This document shows, piece by piece, positions 1 to 7,019 of a DNA stretch of 10,615 nucleotides. Numbering within the stretch: position 1 is the stretch's first letter; every line of letters starts with the position of its first letter. Source of the DNA: JBDSSS01 sp039928615 (GTDB lineage Bacteria; Actinomycetota; Actinomycetes; Actinomycetales; Dermatophilaceae). The notes below the pieces were generated by a model. The model did no database searches. It had not been told where the DNA came from and saw nothing but the letters and a program-made list of their open reading frames with translations. Location: positions 1-10,615 of the forward strand of contig JBDSSS010000149.1 in assembly GCA_039928615.1 (NCBI GenBank). Direction: 5' to 3'. Made by a program: the position numbers and the translations under genes.

Positions 1-473
1 GACGTCTTCTTCTCGCCCGGCACGTGCGGGTAGCCCTCGACGATGCCGCCGCCGGCCCGGGCGATCAGGTCAAGGGCGCCGCGGAGCGCGACCTCTGCCA
101 GCCCGCGTCGCCGGTACCGCTTGTCGACGAAGATGCAGGTCACCCGGTAGTCGGGGACGAGTTCTGCCTCGGCGTCGTACTGCTTGCGGTGGTGGATGCT
201 GGGCAGCTCGGCGGGCGTGCCGTACTCCGCCCACGCCACCGCCTCGTCACCGTCGACGACGAGCGCAGCGTGGGCCGCGCCCTGCTCGACGTAGCGCTTC
301 TTGAGCGCCCGGTTGGCCTCCGCGCCCTGGCCGCGCTCGTCGCTGTCGGGGTGGAACCAGATGCACCAGCAGCCACCGAAGATCCCGTTGTGACGCACGA
401 CCATGGCATCGAACATCGCCCACGTGTCCGGGGTGAGGGGGACGATCTCGAGTCCCTCGGCTGCGTCGCCCAT
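1..473 (-). CDS. GNAT family N-acetyltransferase, C-terminus cut by the window edge
   Basis: This is a probable acetyl-CoA-dependent N-acetyltransferase of unknown substrate, expected in the cytosol. Reading from the ATG at 473 gives 157 codons that run off the left edge with no stop. The segment VTCIFVDKRYRRRGLAEVAL (residues 111-130) is the GNAT acetyl-CoA-binding region: a beta strand, then the R-x-x-G-x-A loop (R121, G124, A126) and a helix. Residues 32-41 (FGGCWCIWFH) resemble a Cys/Trp-rich N-terminal signature that I associate with one subgroup of actinobacterial GNAT proteins. An in-frame TAG lies six codons... upstream side of the start is closed by a TAG at 483-485, so the only other start is a GTG two codons before the ATG. 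No Shine-Dalgarno sequence is visible, but TAGCGT sits six bases upstream of the ATG, as expected for a leaderless mRNA. The fold assignment is fairly sure; the substrate is unknown. Confidence 0.82.
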   Translation of the reverse strand, partial: MGDAAEGLEIVPLTPDTWAMFDAMVVRHNGIFGGCWCIWFHPDSDERGQGAEANRALKKRYVEQGAAHAALVVDGDEAVAWAEYGTPAELPSIHHRKQYDAEAELVPDYRVTCIFVDKRYRRRGLAEVALRGALDLIARAGGGIVEGYPHVPGEKKT

Positions 474-479
474 GGCCAC

Positions 480-485
480 ACGCTA
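480..485 (-). promoter_or_regulatory. Candidate -10 box for a leaderless GNAT transcript
   Basis: On the minus strand TAGCGT matches the TANNNT pattern of actinobacterial -10 elements. Exactly six bases separate it from the ATG at 473, so transcription would begin at the start codon. No ribosome binding site is present, which fits a leaderless message. No convincing -35 element was seen. Confidence 0.4.
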
Positions 486-493
486 GCAACGAA

Positions 494-509
494 GGCCGGC
501 GCCCCGGCC
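494..509 (-). terminator. Candidate terminator hairpin after the HTH-MurA gene
   Basis: GGCCGG and CCGGCC form a perfect 6-bp GC stem around a 4-base loop, 12 bases beyond the stop codon of the HTH-MurA gene. On the minus strand it is followed by TTCGTTGCT, a partly T-rich tail. It would separate that gene from the GNAT gene 48 bases away. The stem is short, and GC-rich inverted repeats arise easily at this base composition, so the call is moderate. Confidence 0.45.
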
Positions 510-521
510 CTCGCGACGAGG

Positions 522-2063
522 TCAGATGTCGCGGAAGACCTCGATCGTCGCGCCGAGGGCGTTGAGTCGCTCGGCGAGGTCCTCGTAGCCACGGTTGATG
601 ACGTAGACGTTGCGCAGCACGGACGTGCCGGGCGCCGCGAGCATGGCCAGAAGCACGACGACGGCGGGCCGCAGGGCCGGCGGGCAGACGACCTCGGCGG
701 CGCGCCACCGGGTCGGGCCCTCGACGATGACGCGGTGCGGGTCGAGCAGCTGCACCCGCGCCCCGACCTTGGTCAGCTCGGTGAGGTAGATGGCGCGGTT
801 CTCATAGACCCAGTCGTGGATCATCGTGCTGCCCTCGGCAACCGCGCCGATGAGGGCGAAGAAGGGCAGGTTGTCGATGTTGAGCCCGGGGAAGGGCATC
901 GGGTGGATCTTGTCGGTCGGCGCGTGCAGCGGACCGGGGATCGTGGTTAGGTCGACGAGGCGGGTCTTGCCGTTGGCGGAGAAGTACTCGGCCGTCAGCT
1001 CGTACTTCATCCCCATCCCGTCGAGGGTCGCGAGCTCGATCTCGATGAACTCGATCGGCACCCGGCGGATGGTGATGGCCGAGTCGGTGACGACGGCCGC
1101 CGCGAGCAGGCTCATCGCCTCGATCGGGTCCTCGCTGGGGGAGTACTCGACGTCGACGTCGATCTCCTTGCGGCCGTGCACGGTCAGGGTCGTCGTGCCG
1201 ATGCCGTCGATCCGGACTCCGAGCTTCTCGAGGAAGAAGCAGAGGTCCTGGACCATGTAGTTGGGGCTCGCGTTGCGGATGACCGTCGTGCCCTCGTGCC
1301 GGGCAGCGGCCATGACCACGTTCTCGGTGACCGTGTCGCCGCGCTCGGTGAGGATGATCGGGCGGCTCGGGCTGACCGAGCGGTCGGAGCGGGCCTCATA
1401 GAACCCGTGCGTGGCCATCACTTCGAGGCCGAACGCGCGCAGCGCGCTGAGGTGCGGCTCGACGGTGCGGGTGCCGAGGTCGCAGCCCCCGGCATACGGC
1501 AGCTGGAACTCCTCGAGCTCGTGCAGCAGCGGGCCGAGGAACATGATGACGGTGCGGGTGCGGCGGGCGGCCTCGACGTCGATGTCGTCGAGGTTGAGCT
1601 GCGCCGGCGGGATGATCTCGAGGTCGTTGCTGTCCGGCAGCCACCGGGTGCGCACGCCGATCGAGGCGAGCACCTCGAGGATGCGGTTGACCTCCTCGAT
1701 GCGGGCCAGGCTGCGCAGCGTCGTCCGCCCGCGGTTGAGCAGTGCGGCGCAGAGGAGCGCGACGGCCGCGTTCTTCGAGGTCTTCACGTCGATGGACCCG
1801 CTGAGCTTCTGCCCGCCGACGATCCGCAGGTGCTGGGGGCCCGAGTGACCGAGCGAGACGAACTCCGAGTCGAGGGCGTCGCCGATCTTGGCGAGCATGT
1901 CGAGACTGAGGTTCTGCTTGCCCTGCTCGATCCGGGCGACGGCGCTCTGCGAGGTGCCCAGCAGGTCCGCGAGGTCCGTCTGGGTCATCGACTTGTGCCG
2001 CCGTGCGTCGCGGATGAGGGTGCCGATTCGGGTGAGGTAGGTCTGGGTCACGCGGACCAACAT
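522..2063 (-). CDS. murA: MurA-type UDP-GlcNAc 1-carboxyvinyltransferase with an N-terminal XRE helix-turn-helix domain
   Basis: MurA transfers enolpyruvate from PEP to UDP-GlcNAc, the first committed step of peptidoglycan synthesis in the cytosol. This 513-residue protein is longer than the usual ~420 because residues 13-64 form an XRE-type helix-turn-helix (MTQTDLADLLGTSQSAVARI within it). The EPSP-synthase/MurA fold follows from about residue 79. Aligned by eye with E. coli MurA, key residues are kept: K97-N98 (K22-N23), R170 (R91), C194 in AGGCDLGTR (C115), R199 (R120), D397 (D305), R423 in YENR (R331) and R491 in INRGYE (R397). C194 implies a fosfomycin-type active-site Cys. A three-residue insertion precedes D397, and the segment equivalent to PDRIE reads DPIEA. 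The ATG at 2063 lies inside AT-rich promoter-like DNA with no ribosome binding site, so the GTG at 2051 is a credible alternative start. The divergence suggests a paralog rather than the only MurA of the cell. Confidence 0.85.
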   Translation of the reverse strand: MLVRVTQTYLTRIGTLIRDARRHKSMTQTDLADLLGTSQSAVARIEQGKQNLSLDMLAKIGDALDSEFVSLGHSGPQHLRIVGGQKLSGSIDVKTSKNAAVALLCAALLNRGRTTLRSLARIEEVNRILEVLASIGVRTRWLPDSNDLEIIPPAQLNLDDIDVEAARRTRTVIMFLGPLLHELEEFQLPYAGGCDLGTRTVEPHLSALRAFGLEVMATHGFYEARSDRSVSPSRPIILTERGDTVTENVVMAAARHEGTTVIRNASPNYMVQDLCFFLEKLGVRIDGIGTTTLTVHGRKEIDVDVEYSPSEDPIEAMSLLAAAVVTDSAITIRRVPIEFIEIELATLDGMGMKYELTAEYFSANGKTRLVDLTTIPGPLHAPTDKIHPMPFPGLNIDNLPFFALIGAVAEGSTMIHDWVYENRAIYLTELTKVGARVQLLDPHRVIVEGPTRWRAAEVVCPPALRPAVVVLLAMLAAPGTSVLRNVYVINRGYEDLAERLNALGATIEVFRDI

Positions 2064-2064
2064 A
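2059..2064 (-). promoter_or_regulatory. Candidate -10 box for the HTH-MurA gene
   Basis: TATGTT on the minus strand fits TANNNT and ends seven bases before the in-frame GTG at 2051, which would make that GTG a leaderless start. It overlaps the ATG at 2063, so the two start choices exclude each other if this is the real promoter. In this reading the palindrome at 2066-2077 lies in the spacer between -10 and -35, a usual place for a repressor site. The -35 region is not recognisable. Confidence 0.35.
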
Positions 2065-2065
2065 A

Positions 2066-2077
2066 CTCATATATGAG
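2066..2077. promoter_or_regulatory. Perfect 12-bp palindrome, candidate operator for the HTH-MurA protein
   Basis: CTCATATATGAG is a perfect palindrome two bases upstream of the ATG of the HTH-MurA gene. Allowing one mismatched pair, the symmetry extends to 18 bp (2063-2080, TAACTC...GAGATA). It is one of the most AT-rich stretches in a window of about 70% GC. XRE repressors usually bind such dyads as dimers. That the adjacent gene encodes an XRE domain makes autoregulation the simplest inference. Part of the AT-richness may simply be the promoter. Confidence 0.5.
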
Positions 2078-2096
2078 ATACCTGCGATTCGGCGCG

Positions 2097-2133
2097 CCGA
2101 TGGTGCGGGGCCCAGCAGGCCCCGCACCATCGG
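2097..2133 (-). terminator. Strong stem-loop terminator of the fadA-fadB operon
   Basis: CCGATGGTGCGGGGCC (2097-2112) and its exact reverse complement (2118-2133) form a perfect 16-bp stem with a 5-base loop. It begins three bases after the stop codon of the fadB-type gene. No T-run follows on the minus strand, so it would be an actinobacterial-type terminator without a U tract. It ends about 20 bases before the palindrome at the next gene, so it probably stops fatty-acid operon transcription from entering the HTH-MurA gene. Confidence 0.75.
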
Positions 2134-2136
2134 GGA

Positions 2137-4263
2137 TCAGGCTGGAGCGTTCGCCACACCGGAGGGGAGGAACCGGCGGCCGGTCACGGCTTCGGCGACC
2201 CCGGTCCGGTCGAGCAGCGGCGTGATGCCGCCGTTCCAGAACTGGAAGCCCGCGCCGGTGATCATCGCGAGGTCAAGGTCCATCGGGGCCTGGGCGACGC
2301 CCTCGTCGAGCATCCGCCTCGCCTCGTCGGCGAGCACCGACAGCACGCGCTCGCGCACCTGCGCCGCATCGAGCACGACCGGCTCGGCGGGCTGCTCGAT
2401 GAGCGCGGCCACCTCGGGGTCGAGGACCGGCCGACCCGAGCTGAGGTCGTAGAAGCCGCGCTTGCCGGCCTCGACGACCCGCTGGAGGGTGGGGGAGGCG
2501 TAGAACCGGTCGGGGAAGGCCCGCACGAGCGTCTCCCCGTTGTGCAGGGCGATGGCCGGTCCGACGAGCCCGATGAGCACGAAGGGCGGCATCGGCGCGA
2601 GCCCGGCGAAGGCCCGGTCGACGACCTCGATCGGCGTCCCCTCGTCGAGCATCCGGGCGGCCTCACCCATGAAGCGCCCGAGCAGCCGGTTGACGATGAA
2701 CGAGGGTCGGTCCGCGGCCCGGATGCACGTCTTGCGCAGCTCCTTGCCGACGGCGAACGCCGTGGCGAGCGTCGCATCGTCGGTGCGCTCCCCGGGGATG
2801 ATCTCGAGCAGCGGCATGACGGCGACGGGGTTGAAGAAGTGGAAGCCGACGACGCGCTCGGGGTGCTCGAGCCGGCTCGCCATCTCGGCGATGGACAGGC
2901 TGGAGGTGTTCGTCGCGAGGACGCACTCCGGCCCCACGACGGCCTCGACCTCGGCGAAGACCTGCTGCTTGACGGCCATCTCCTCGAAGACCGCCTCGAT
3001 GACGAAGTCGGCGTCGGCGAAGCCGGCCTTGTCGCTCCCGCCGGTGACGAGCGCCTTGTAGCGGTTGCACCGGTCGGGGCCGAGGCGGCCCTTGGCGGCG
3101 AGCTTGTCGAGCTCGGCGTGGACGTAGCCGACCCCCTTGGCCACCCGCTCGTCGTCGACGTCGGTGAGCACGACCGGCACCTGGAGACGCTGGACGAAGA
3201 GCAGCGCCAGCTGGCTGGCCATCAGGCCGGCCCCGACGATGCCCACCTTGGTGACCGGGCGGGCGAGCGCGCGGTCCGGCGCCCCCGCCGGGCGCTTGGC
3301 CCGCTTCTGCACGAGGTCGAAGGCGTAGAGGCCCGCGCGCAGCTCGTCGCTCATCAGCAGGTCGGCGAGCACCTCGTCCTCAGCGGCGAAGCCCTCCTCG
3401 CGCGTCGCGGTGCGCGCGGCGGCGACGAGGTCGAGAGCGGCATACGGGCTCCTCGCCTGGCGACCGGTCTTGACGTCGGCGACGCCCTTGGCCTTCTTCA
3501 CGGCGGCCTCCCACGTCTGCTCGTCGCGGTCCACCGCGGGCCGCTCGACGACGAGGGTGCCGCGCAGCACGGCGGTGGCCCACGCGATGGAGGACTCGAG
3601 GAAGTCGGCCGGCTCGAAGAGCGCGTCGGCGAGCCCGAGCTCGTAGGCCTGGACCCCCTTGAGCATCCGGTTCTGGCTCAGGGGGTTGTCGATGATGACG
3701 GTGAGCGCCTTCTCGACACCGACGAGGTTGGGCAGCAGCCAGCACCCGCCCCAGCCGGGGACGAGGCCGAGGAAGACCTCGGGGAGCGCGACGGCCGGGA
3801 CCCCGGTGCTCATCGTCCGGTAGTCGGCGGAGAGGGCGAGCTCCACGCCGCCACCCATCGCTGCCCCGTTGACGAACGCGAAGGTGGCGACGGGCAGGTC
3901 GGCGAAGGCGGCGTATGCCGCGTGCCCGGCTCGCGCGATCTCGAGCGCCTCGTCGCGGGACCGGACGAACGGCACACCGGTCAGGTCGGCGCCGACGGCG
4001 AAGACGAACGGCTTGCCGGTCACGGCGACGGCGACGATCTCGCCGGCGTCGGCCCGCTCGCGCAGGCGCTCGACGGTCGCACTCAGCTCGGCGATGGACT
4101 GTGGACCGAAGCTGTTGGGCTTGGTGTGGTCGTGTCCGTTGTCGAGCGTGACGAGGGCCAGCGTGCCGCCGCCGACGAGGGCTACGTCGCGCACCGGCGT
4201 GTGTGTCACGACCTCTTTGGTGAACCCGCCTGCGGCAGAGGTGTTCTCGGTTGCTGTGCTCAC
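2137..4263 (-). CDS. fadB: Fatty acid oxidation alpha subunit: enoyl-CoA hydratase / 3-hydroxyacyl-CoA dehydrogenase
   Basis: This bifunctional cytosolic beta-oxidation enzyme hydrates enoyl-CoA and then oxidises 3-hydroxyacyl-CoA with NAD+. The protein has 708 residues, close to the ~715 of E. coli FadB. The crotonase domain spans about residues 25-235. Both catalytic glutamates are present: E141 in GGGVELALSADYR and E162 in ALPEVFLGLVPGWGG. The NAD-binding domain starts at about 338 with VGIVGAGLMAS, where the usual third glycine is alanine. The dehydrogenase active site shows TNTSS (451-455), H475 in GFHFFNP and E487 in MPLLEII, followed by C-terminal 3HCDH domains to about 690. The GTG start at 4263 overlaps the TGA of fadA by four bases and has a strong AAGGAGG seven bases upstream. 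Its partner is the thiolase gene just before it. FadJ-type naming is equally possible. Confidence 0.95.
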   Translation of the reverse strand: MSTATENTSAAGGFTKEVVTHTPVRDVALVGGGTLALVTLDNGHDHTKPNSFGPQSIAELSATVERLRERADAGEIVAVAVTGKPFVFAVGADLTGVPFVRSRDEALEIARAGHAAYAAFADLPVATFAFVNGAAMGGGVELALSADYRTMSTGVPAVALPEVFLGLVPGWGGCWLLPNLVGVEKALTVIIDNPLSQNRMLKGVQAYELGLADALFEPADFLESSIAWATAVLRGTLVVERPAVDRDEQTWEAAVKKAKGVADVKTGRQARSPYAALDLVAAARTATREEGFAAEDEVLADLLMSDELRAGLYAFDLVQKRAKRPAGAPDRALARPVTKVGIVGAGLMASQLALLFVQRLQVPVVLTDVDDERVAKGVGYVHAELDKLAAKGRLGPDRCNRYKALVTGGSDKAGFADADFVIEAVFEEMAVKQQVFAEVEAVVGPECVLATNTSSLSIAEMASRLEHPERVVGFHFFNPVAVMPLLEIIPGERTDDATLATAFAVGKELRKTCIRAADRPSFIVNRLLGRFMGEAARMLDEGTPIEVVDRAFAGLAPMPPFVLIGLVGPAIALHNGETLVRAFPDRFYASPTLQRVVEAGKRGFYDLSSGRPVLDPEVAALIEQPAEPVVLDAAQVRERVLSVLADEARRMLDEGVAQAPMDLDLAMITGAGFQFWNGGITPLLDRTGVAEAVTGRRFLPSGVANAPA

Positions 4264-5510
4264 TTGTTGTCCTCCTTCGCATCATCGACGGGCGACGCCG
4301 TGACGGTGCTCGTGTAGTCCGCGTGGTGGGGGTTCTCCCAGATGACAGCGCCGCCCATGCCGATGCCGATGCACATCGCGGTGAGCCCGTAGCGGACCTC
4401 CGGGTGCTCCTCGAACTGCCGGGCGAGCTGGGTCATCAGACGCACGCCCGAGCTGGCGAGCGGGTGGCCGACAGCGATGGCCCCGCCGTACTTGTTGACC
4501 CGCGGGTCGTCGTCGGCGATGCCGAAGTGGTCGAGGAAGGCGAGCACTTGGACGGCGAAGGCCTCGTTGAGCTCGAAGAGGCCGATGTCGGCGATGGTGA
4601 GCCCGGCCTTGGCCAGGGCCTTCTCCGTCGCGGGGACCGGGCCCACGCCCATCACCTCGGGCTCGACGCCGACGAAGGAGAAGGACACGAGCCGCATCCG
4701 GACCGGCAGGCCGAGCTCGGCGGCCGCGCGCTCGGAGGCGAGCAGGCACGCGGTCGCGCCGTCGTTGAGGCCGGCCGCGTTGCCGGCGGTGACGTTGCCG
4801 TGGGGGCGGAACGGCGTCTTGAGTGCCGCCAGCTCGTCGGTCGTCGTGCCGGGCCGAGGCGGCTCGTCCGTCGTGGCGAGACCCCAGCCGAGCACCTCGT
4901 GACGGGTCGCGACGCTGACCAGGTCGGGCTGGATCTTGCCGTCCTCGTAGGCGCGGGCGAGCTTGTCCTGGCTGCCGACGGCGTAGGCGTCCGAGCGCTC
5001 CTTCGTCAGCTGGGGGTAGCGGTCGTGGAGGTTCTCGGCGGTCTTGCCCATGACGAGGGCGTCGGGATCGACGATCTTCTCGGCGATGATCCGCGGGTTG
5101 GGGTCGACGCCCTCACCCATGGGGTGACGACCCATGTGCTCGACGCCACCGGCGATGGCCACGTCCAGGGCGCCGAAGGCGATCGAGGACGCCGTGGTGG
5201 TCACGGCCGTCATGGCCCCGGCGCACATCCGGTCGATCGAGTAGCCGGGGGTCGTGTTCGGCAGGCCCGAGAGCAGCGCCGCGGTGCGCCCGAGCGTGAG
5301 GCCCTGGTCGCCGATCTGCGTGGTCGCGGCGATCGCGACCTCCTCGACCCGCTCGCGAGGGAGCTCGGGGTGGCGGCTGAGCAGCTCGCGGATGCACCGG
5401 ATGACGAGGTCGTCGGCGCGGGTCTGGGCGTACATGCCCTTGGGGCCGGCCTTGCCGAACGGGGTGCGGACGCCGTCGACGAAGACGACCTCTTGGAGCT
5501 CTCGGGGCAC
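4260..5510 (-). CDS. fadA: Acetyl-CoA acyltransferase (thiolase, beta-oxidation beta subunit)
   Basis: This thiolase cleaves 3-ketoacyl-CoA with free CoA to acetyl-CoA and a shortened acyl-CoA, the last step of beta-oxidation, in the cytosol. The 416-residue length is normal for the family. The nucleophile is C96 in SIDRMCAGAM. The other thiolase signatures are NEAFA (315-319, N315-E316), GGAIAVGHPLASSG with H349, and C380 in AMCIGIGMGG near the C-terminus. The start is GTG at 5510, with AGGAGG four bases upstream. The gene is followed with a four-base overlap by the fadB-type gene, so the two subunits are probably made in balanced amounts and assemble into one complex. A promoter may lie in the 195-base gap before it. 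Assignment as a degradative rather than biosynthetic thiolase rests on this pairing. Confidence 0.95.
   Translation of the reverse strand: MPRELQEVVFVDGVRTPFGKAGPKGMYAQTRADDLVIRCIRELLSRHPELPRERVEEVAIAATTQIGDQGLTLGRTAALLSGLPNTTPGYSIDRMCAGAMTAVTTTASSIAFGALDVAIAGGVEHMGRHPMGEGVDPNPRIIAEKIVDPDALVMGKTAENLHDRYPQLTKERSDAYAVGSQDKLARAYEDGKIQPDLVSVATRHEVLGWGLATTDEPPRPGTTTDELAALKTPFRPHGNVTAGNAAGLNDGATACLLASERAAAELGLPVRMRLVSFSFVGVEPEVMGVGPVPATEKALAKAGLTIADIGLFELNEAFAVQVLAFLDHFGIADDDPRVNKYGGAIAVGHPLASSGVRLMTQLARQFEEHPEVRYGLTAMCIGIGMGGAVIWENPHHADYTSTVTASPVDDAKEDNK
4271..4277 (-). promoter_or_regulatory. Strong ribosome binding site for the fadB-type gene
   Basis: AAGGAGG on the minus strand is a near-perfect anti-16S match, seven bases before the GTG at 4263. 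It lies inside the last codons of fadA, and with the GTGA overlap it fixes the start of the downstream gene. Confidence 0.8.
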
Positions 5511-5514
5511 GATG

Positions 5515-5520
5515 CCTCCT
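5515..5520 (-). promoter_or_regulatory. Ribosome binding site of fadA
   Basis: AGGAGG on the minus strand lies four bases before the GTG at 5510. The spacing is a little short, but no other start codon fits this site, so it supports the GTG start. Confidence 0.7.
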
Positions 5521-5618
5521 GGTGAGGGGACGAAGCGGTCACCGCGCGCCCGGACGACAGTGCTCGGACGCGGCGGCTCGGTGGTCGTGACGGCGCCTCC
5601 CGGCTCCGTCGCACCCCG

Positions 5619-5624
5619 ATCCTA
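5619..5624 (-). promoter_or_regulatory. Candidate -10 box of the fadA-fadB operon
   Basis: TAGGAT on the minus strand matches the actinobacterial TANNNT -10 pattern and lies in a small AT-richer patch (5619-5640) of the gap between rnd and fadA. Transcription from here would give a leader of about 100 bases before the fadA ribosome binding site. A clear -35 box is missing. The overlapping sequence TACCGAGAAGTA (minus strand) has a weak TAC/GTA dyad that might bind a regulator; this is speculative. Confidence 0.35.
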
Positions 5625-5666
5625 CTTCTCGGTAACTTCGGGACGCCACGCGGTCGCCGTGAGAGC

Positions 5667-5689
5667 GGTCACCCCGGCCGGGGACGACC
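5667..5689 (-). terminator. Candidate terminator after the RNase D gene
   Basis: On the minus strand GGTC-GT-CCCC-GGCC-GGGG-T-GACC folds as two 4-bp stem segments around an internal loop with a GGCC tetraloop. It starts 16 bases after the RNase D stop codon. The core CCCCGGCCGGGG is itself a perfect palindrome. There is no T-run, and such GC palindromes can occur by chance at this GC content. Confidence 0.4.
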
Positions 5690-5705
5690 TATTGCGTCGG
5701 CGCCG

Positions 5706-7019
5706 TCAGGGAACGGGGATCTCGCCGCAGGTCAGCGATATGAGGGGGGCGGTCACCATCGTCTGCCAGCGGCGGGCCCCGAGGGCGATGAGTCCCCGGG
5801 CCACCTCGTCGGTCGTCGGCGCCGCCGGGGCGTCCCAGAGGTAGCGACGCAGCACGTCGGGCGTGAGCAGGTTCTCCACGGGCACGGCGAGCTCGCCGGA
5901 CACCGCGGTGATGAGCTCACGGGCCCGAGCCAGCCGGGCGGCGGCGACCGGGTCGCGGTCGGCCCAGGCCCGCGGCGGCGGTGGGCCGGTGGCCGGGAGG
6001 GTCAGCGGGGGGAGCTCATCCTCGGGCACGCGCAATGCGGCGGCGATCCCCTGACGGAGCAGGTCCTGGTGGCGACGGATCGAGCGCGTCAGTCGCGACT
6101 CCGTCGACGAGAGGGTCTGCGGTGGGGTCGTGGCCCGCTGGTGCGTGGTCGCGAGGTCGGCGATCACGGCGTCGGAGAAGACCCGGCCCGGCGCGGTGTC
6201 GCGCTGCTGCGCCACGCCGTCGCGGGCCTGCCACAGCTCGCGGACGATCGCCATCCCGCGACGGGTGCGCACCTTGTTGGTGCCGGACGTGCGTCGCCAC
6301 GGGTCGGTGCGCGGCTCGGGGCCGGTGAAGTCGAGCAGGTGGACGAACTCCTCGGCCGCCCACTGGTGCTTGCCCTGGCCCGAGAGGTCGGCCGCGACGG
6401 CGTCACGGAGCTCGACGAGCACCTCGACGTCGAGGACCGCATAACGCAGCCACGGCTCGGGGAGAGGGCGGGTGGACCAGTCGACGGCCGAGTGCTCCTT
6501 GGCCAGGCTGAGACCGAGGTAGTGCTCCACCATCGCGCCGAGACCGACCCGGGGGAGGCCGGCGATGCGCCCGCCGAGCTCGGTGTCGAAGAGCGCCTTC
6601 GGCCGCATCCCGACCTCGGCCAGGCACGGGAGGTCCTGGGTCGCGGCGTGCAGGATCCACTCCGCGTCGCCGATGGCCTCGCTGACGGGGGAGAGGTCGG
6701 GCAGCGCCGCGGGGTCGAAGAGCCATGACCCCGAGCCCGCCCGCCGCAGCTGGACGAGGTAGGCGCGCTGGCCGTAGCGGTAGCCGGACGCACGCTCGGC
6801 GTCTAGGGCGACGGGTCCCGTGCCGGCCGCGATGGCGTCGGCGGCGCGCAGCATCTCGCGCTCGTCGACGACGACGTCGGGCACCCCGTCGACAGGGTGG
6901 GTCAGTGGCGTCAGGGTGCGTGCCGGCGAGGCTTCGGTCCCGTCCTGCGTGCCGGCCGGGGCGTCCCGGTCAGGTTGCGTCCCGGAGGATTCCGCGGACG
7001 GCGAGGTCCCAGCCGTCAC
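5706..7019 (-). CDS. rnd: Ribonuclease D-family 3'-5' exoribonuclease with HRDC domain
   Basis: RNase D trims the 3' ends of tRNA precursors and other small RNAs in the cytosol. From the GTG at 7019 the protein has 437 residues. The DEDDy exonuclease domain covers about residues 45-212. The catalytic positions are visible: D73 and E75 in ALDAERASGY, D129 in HAATQDLPCL, and Y193 with D197 in YAVLD. An HRDC-type helical domain follows at about 250-325, then a tail ending in VP. The open frame continues further upstream, but the GTG at 7019 overlaps the TGA of the DUF3000 gene as GTGA, and the conserved region begins only at about residue 40, so this start is favoured. It lacks a clear ribosome binding site and is probably translated by coupling. 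Residues 2-35 look disordered (Thr/Ser/Pro/Asp-rich), so a slightly later start is possible. Confidence 0.9.
   Translation of the reverse strand: MTAGTSPSAESSGTQPDRDAPAGTQDGTEASPARTLTPLTHPVDGVPDVVVDEREMLRAADAIAAGTGPVALDAERASGYRYGQRAYLVQLRRAGSGSWLFDPAALPDLSPVSEAIGDAEWILHAATQDLPCLAEVGMRPKALFDTELGGRIAGLPRVGLGAMVEHYLGLSLAKEHSAVDWSTRPLPEPWLRYAVLDVEVLVELRDAVAADLSGQGKHQWAAEEFVHLLDFTGPEPRTDPWRRTSGTNKVRTRRGMAIVRELWQARDGVAQQRDTAPGRVFSDAVIADLATTHQRATTPPQTLSSTESRLTRSIRRHQDLLRQGIAAALRVPEDELPPLTLPATGPPPPRAWADRDPVAAARLARARELITAVSGELAVPVENLLTPDVLRRYLWDAPAAPTTDEVARGLIALGARRWQTMVTAPLISLTCGEIPVP

Noticed and set aside
24..950. Plus-strand open frame opposite the GNAT and MurA-like genes
   Set aside because: It crosses two minus-strand genes and their gap, has no domain, and shows an antisense-type composition.
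2542..4317. Long plus-strand open frame of 591 codons opposite the fadB-type gene
   Set aside because: It is rich in Asp, Glu, Gly, His and Arg with no recognisable domain, as expected for the antisense of a GC-rich gene, while the minus strand encodes a complete FadB with all active-site motifs.
5521..5618. Possible riboswitch or attenuator in the fadA leader
   Set aside because: Only a short GGTGA/TCACC pair with a 13-base loop and scattered GC stems are visible; nothing matches a known riboswitch class.
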